64,000 nt of DNA from Adineta vaga. Its lineage: Eukaryota > Rotifera. The position numbers were made by a program, and so were the translations under genes. Shown here piece after piece: positions 62,427-64,000 of the stretch. The first letter of the stretch is position 1. Every line of letters starts with the position of its first letter. The stretch covers positions 4,092,001 to 4,156,000 of the forward strand of contig CP075497.1 of assembly GCA_021613535.1 (NCBI GenBank). Reading direction: 5' to 3'. A model generated the notes under the pieces. It worked only from the letters and a program-made list of their open reading frames with translations. It searched no databases and was not told the DNA's origin.

Positions 62427-63428
62427 CTATTGCTTCACAAATTTTTGTAATTTTTCAAGTAAACCAATATATTGTCGATGTTCATAAGCAGTAGAGAAAT
62501 CGGTAAGTTGATTGGCAAATTCTAAAAGATGAGATAAAATTCATTTCTAATTGATCAGAAGAATAAAAATATGCTTCTTTTCTTTTTTATCAAATTAATC
62601 TTTTTGCTATAGAATTTCTGAGACAAAAAAAAGACAATCGAAACAAACCTTCACCAATGCCATGTTCTTCAAGTAAATTGAGTAATTTATCATAAAGTTC
62701 ACCATCAATCACTGAACAATCTGAACTATATATCGTTTCATTCCATTCTCCATCATGAATTGTAAATTCATCAATTTGAAAATCTTCTAAGAAATTATCT
62801 GGAGCATCACTTTCTTGTTCGTTATTCATTCCAGGAGTTTGATCACGTGCATTAGGATAATCATTTGGTAAATATGAACAAATAAATGATAATATTTGAT
62901 TATCACGATTTATATCGACAGTAAATGTTGGTCGAGATTTTAATTGTGTTGTCGCATCATCTGATTTTTGTTCGGATTCTGTAGGATTTAAATCGGATTC
63001 TTGATCAGATTCATTTGCATTCACCGTATTTGTTACATTGAATTTCACAGTAACTTTATCTTTACCCGCTTGACGAGTTAAGGTTACTTCTGGACCATCA
63101 GTTTGTACCTGAAAAATAATTAATGGATGAGAAATAAGAATCAGAAGAGAAAAATATTAACTTGAAAATTTGAAATATCTGGTAAATTGCTTGGATGTTT
63201 TTGAGCTGTTTTTTCTAATTTAATTTCTTTTTGAAGAAATGTATCCAGATCACGATAAGCATTATCATTCGTTTGTAACGATGAAAATGTTCGAATTGGA
63301 AGAGAACGTTGAATTATTGCTAATGATCGATGTGAATTTTGAATTGAAGAATATAAACGTTGATTTATATTCGTAGTTGTAAGTTTAGCTAATTGAAATA
63401 AATTTCGTGTAACACAACGAAACGCCAT
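62427..63428 (-). CDS. C1QBP: C1QBP/p32 (MAM33 family) mitochondrial matrix protein
   Basis: Three exons (63162-63428, 62649-63108, 62427-62521) give 273 aa. An Arg-rich, acid-poor N-terminus of ~50 residues (M-A-F-R-C-V-T-R) is a good mitochondrial presequence. The mature protein is strongly acidic, with an Asp/Glu/Ser-rich loop, as in the doughnut-shaped p32 trimer. Landmarks are the N-terminal helix (D-T-F-L-Q-K-E-I-K-L-E), strands with V-T-V-K-F-N-V and F-T-V-D-I, and the C-terminal pair of helices (Y-D-K-L-L-N-L-L-E-E-H-G-I and F-A-N-Q-L-T-D-F, Y-I-G-L-L-E-K-L-Q-K-F). It supports mitochondrial translation and RNA metabolism. An acceptor AG at 63440-63441 precedes the ATG by 11 nt. Confidence 0.9.
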
Positions 63429-64000
63429 TTGGAAATAATCTTTAGGATAGAATAGAATAGAACTAAACTTGAGTAAGAGTAATATATCAGTTTGCTTTAG
63501 ATTTAGAGCAATCAATTTTTATTATTCAATACGTATGTGTTACATCAGAGAGGTCTGAAATAGATGGCGTTATTAGCTTTTAGATTTTGGTGTCGCTTAT
63601 ATACATTCGTACAATTCAAATGATTTCATCGTTTCATTTCATTGTTTGAATCAAATAATGATTGATTTGCATTAAAAGACTTCGAATCGAATATAAAATT
63701 TTATTTATGTGTTACCACATTTTGTCTACCATCCGATCAGATATTTAAATAGCTAAGAAAATTCTACAATTGATGAAGTGATTTTAAAGAATAGATGTAC
63801 AAAATATATTCTCAAATTAGAAAGAAACCTATGCTAATGTTAGTTAGAGTGCTTTACTCTAGCCTTGATTCAAGTAGTATTCTAATAATTTCGAGGTTAA
63901 AAATCGTCAAAACTTAGTCCATTCATGCATAGATTTTAGTTTCCTTGGAAGAATTCTTTTACTTTTATTGATATCTACAGGTCTTTTATTTTCTCATATG
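63429..64000. other. 5' flank of C1QBP to window end
   Basis: AT-rich; no coding signal recognised up to the window edge. Confidence 0.5.

Overview
The window reads as ordinary gene-dense animal nuclear DNA. It is AT-rich, with many intron-containing genes on both strands, mostly canonical GT-AG introns of about 45-65 bp, and short intergenic gaps apart from a few AT-rich stretches of 1-4 kb. The gene set is metazoan: an aminergic GPCR, a nicotinic-type receptor, SoxC, CASC3, SPATA4, ATP7. Strong 3' splice sites sit 6-18 nt upstream of many start codons, which suggests spliced-leader trans-splicing. Together with a short TGTGGG-like tract, this points to a bdelloid rotifer (Adineta/Rotaria-like). 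That assignment is inference.

Layout: end of selenoprotein O (+, 94-1084); alpha1-adrenergic/octopamine-like GPCR (-, 1642-3778); AT-rich gap; second, divergent GPCR (-, 7551-8720); 22-exon coiled-coil protein (-, 9627-13470); adenylate kinase 3 (+); unrecognised propeller-like protein (+, 15236-17118); SoxC-like factor (+, 17580-19167); TGS1, a syntaxin-6-like SNARE and UBA3 in one tight same-strand run (-, 19547-24723); SKAP-like adaptor (+); leucine-rich-repeat protein (-); then a copper block with an HMA-domain mini-chaperone (+, 28899-29167), a CTR-type copper importer (-, 30245-31040) and an ATP7-type copper ATPase (-, 31569-35947). Next come a GT31 glycosyltransferase, PPCDC, RPS26, purple acid phosphatase, a 2.6-kb gap, an orphan 134-aa gene, an aerolysin-fold-like gene, a 4-kb gap, a nicotinic receptor, CASC3/Barentsz, SPATA4, an SGNH esterase, three tandem small beta-rich proteins (59389-62279) and C1QBP/p32.

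The most notable points are the three-gene copper cluster, the UBA3-syntaxin-TGS1 operon-like run with a strong 3' splice site in front of each downstream ATG, the tandem small-protein family with one cytosolic and two secreted members, a SNARE whose zero-layer glutamine is histidine, and a Cys form of selenoprotein O. Exon-by-exon phase bookkeeping closes exactly for nearly every gene. Four genes are each short by exactly one nucleotide, and one intron lacks its AG acceptor by one base. That pattern looks more like residual single-base deletions in the assembly than decay of the genes.
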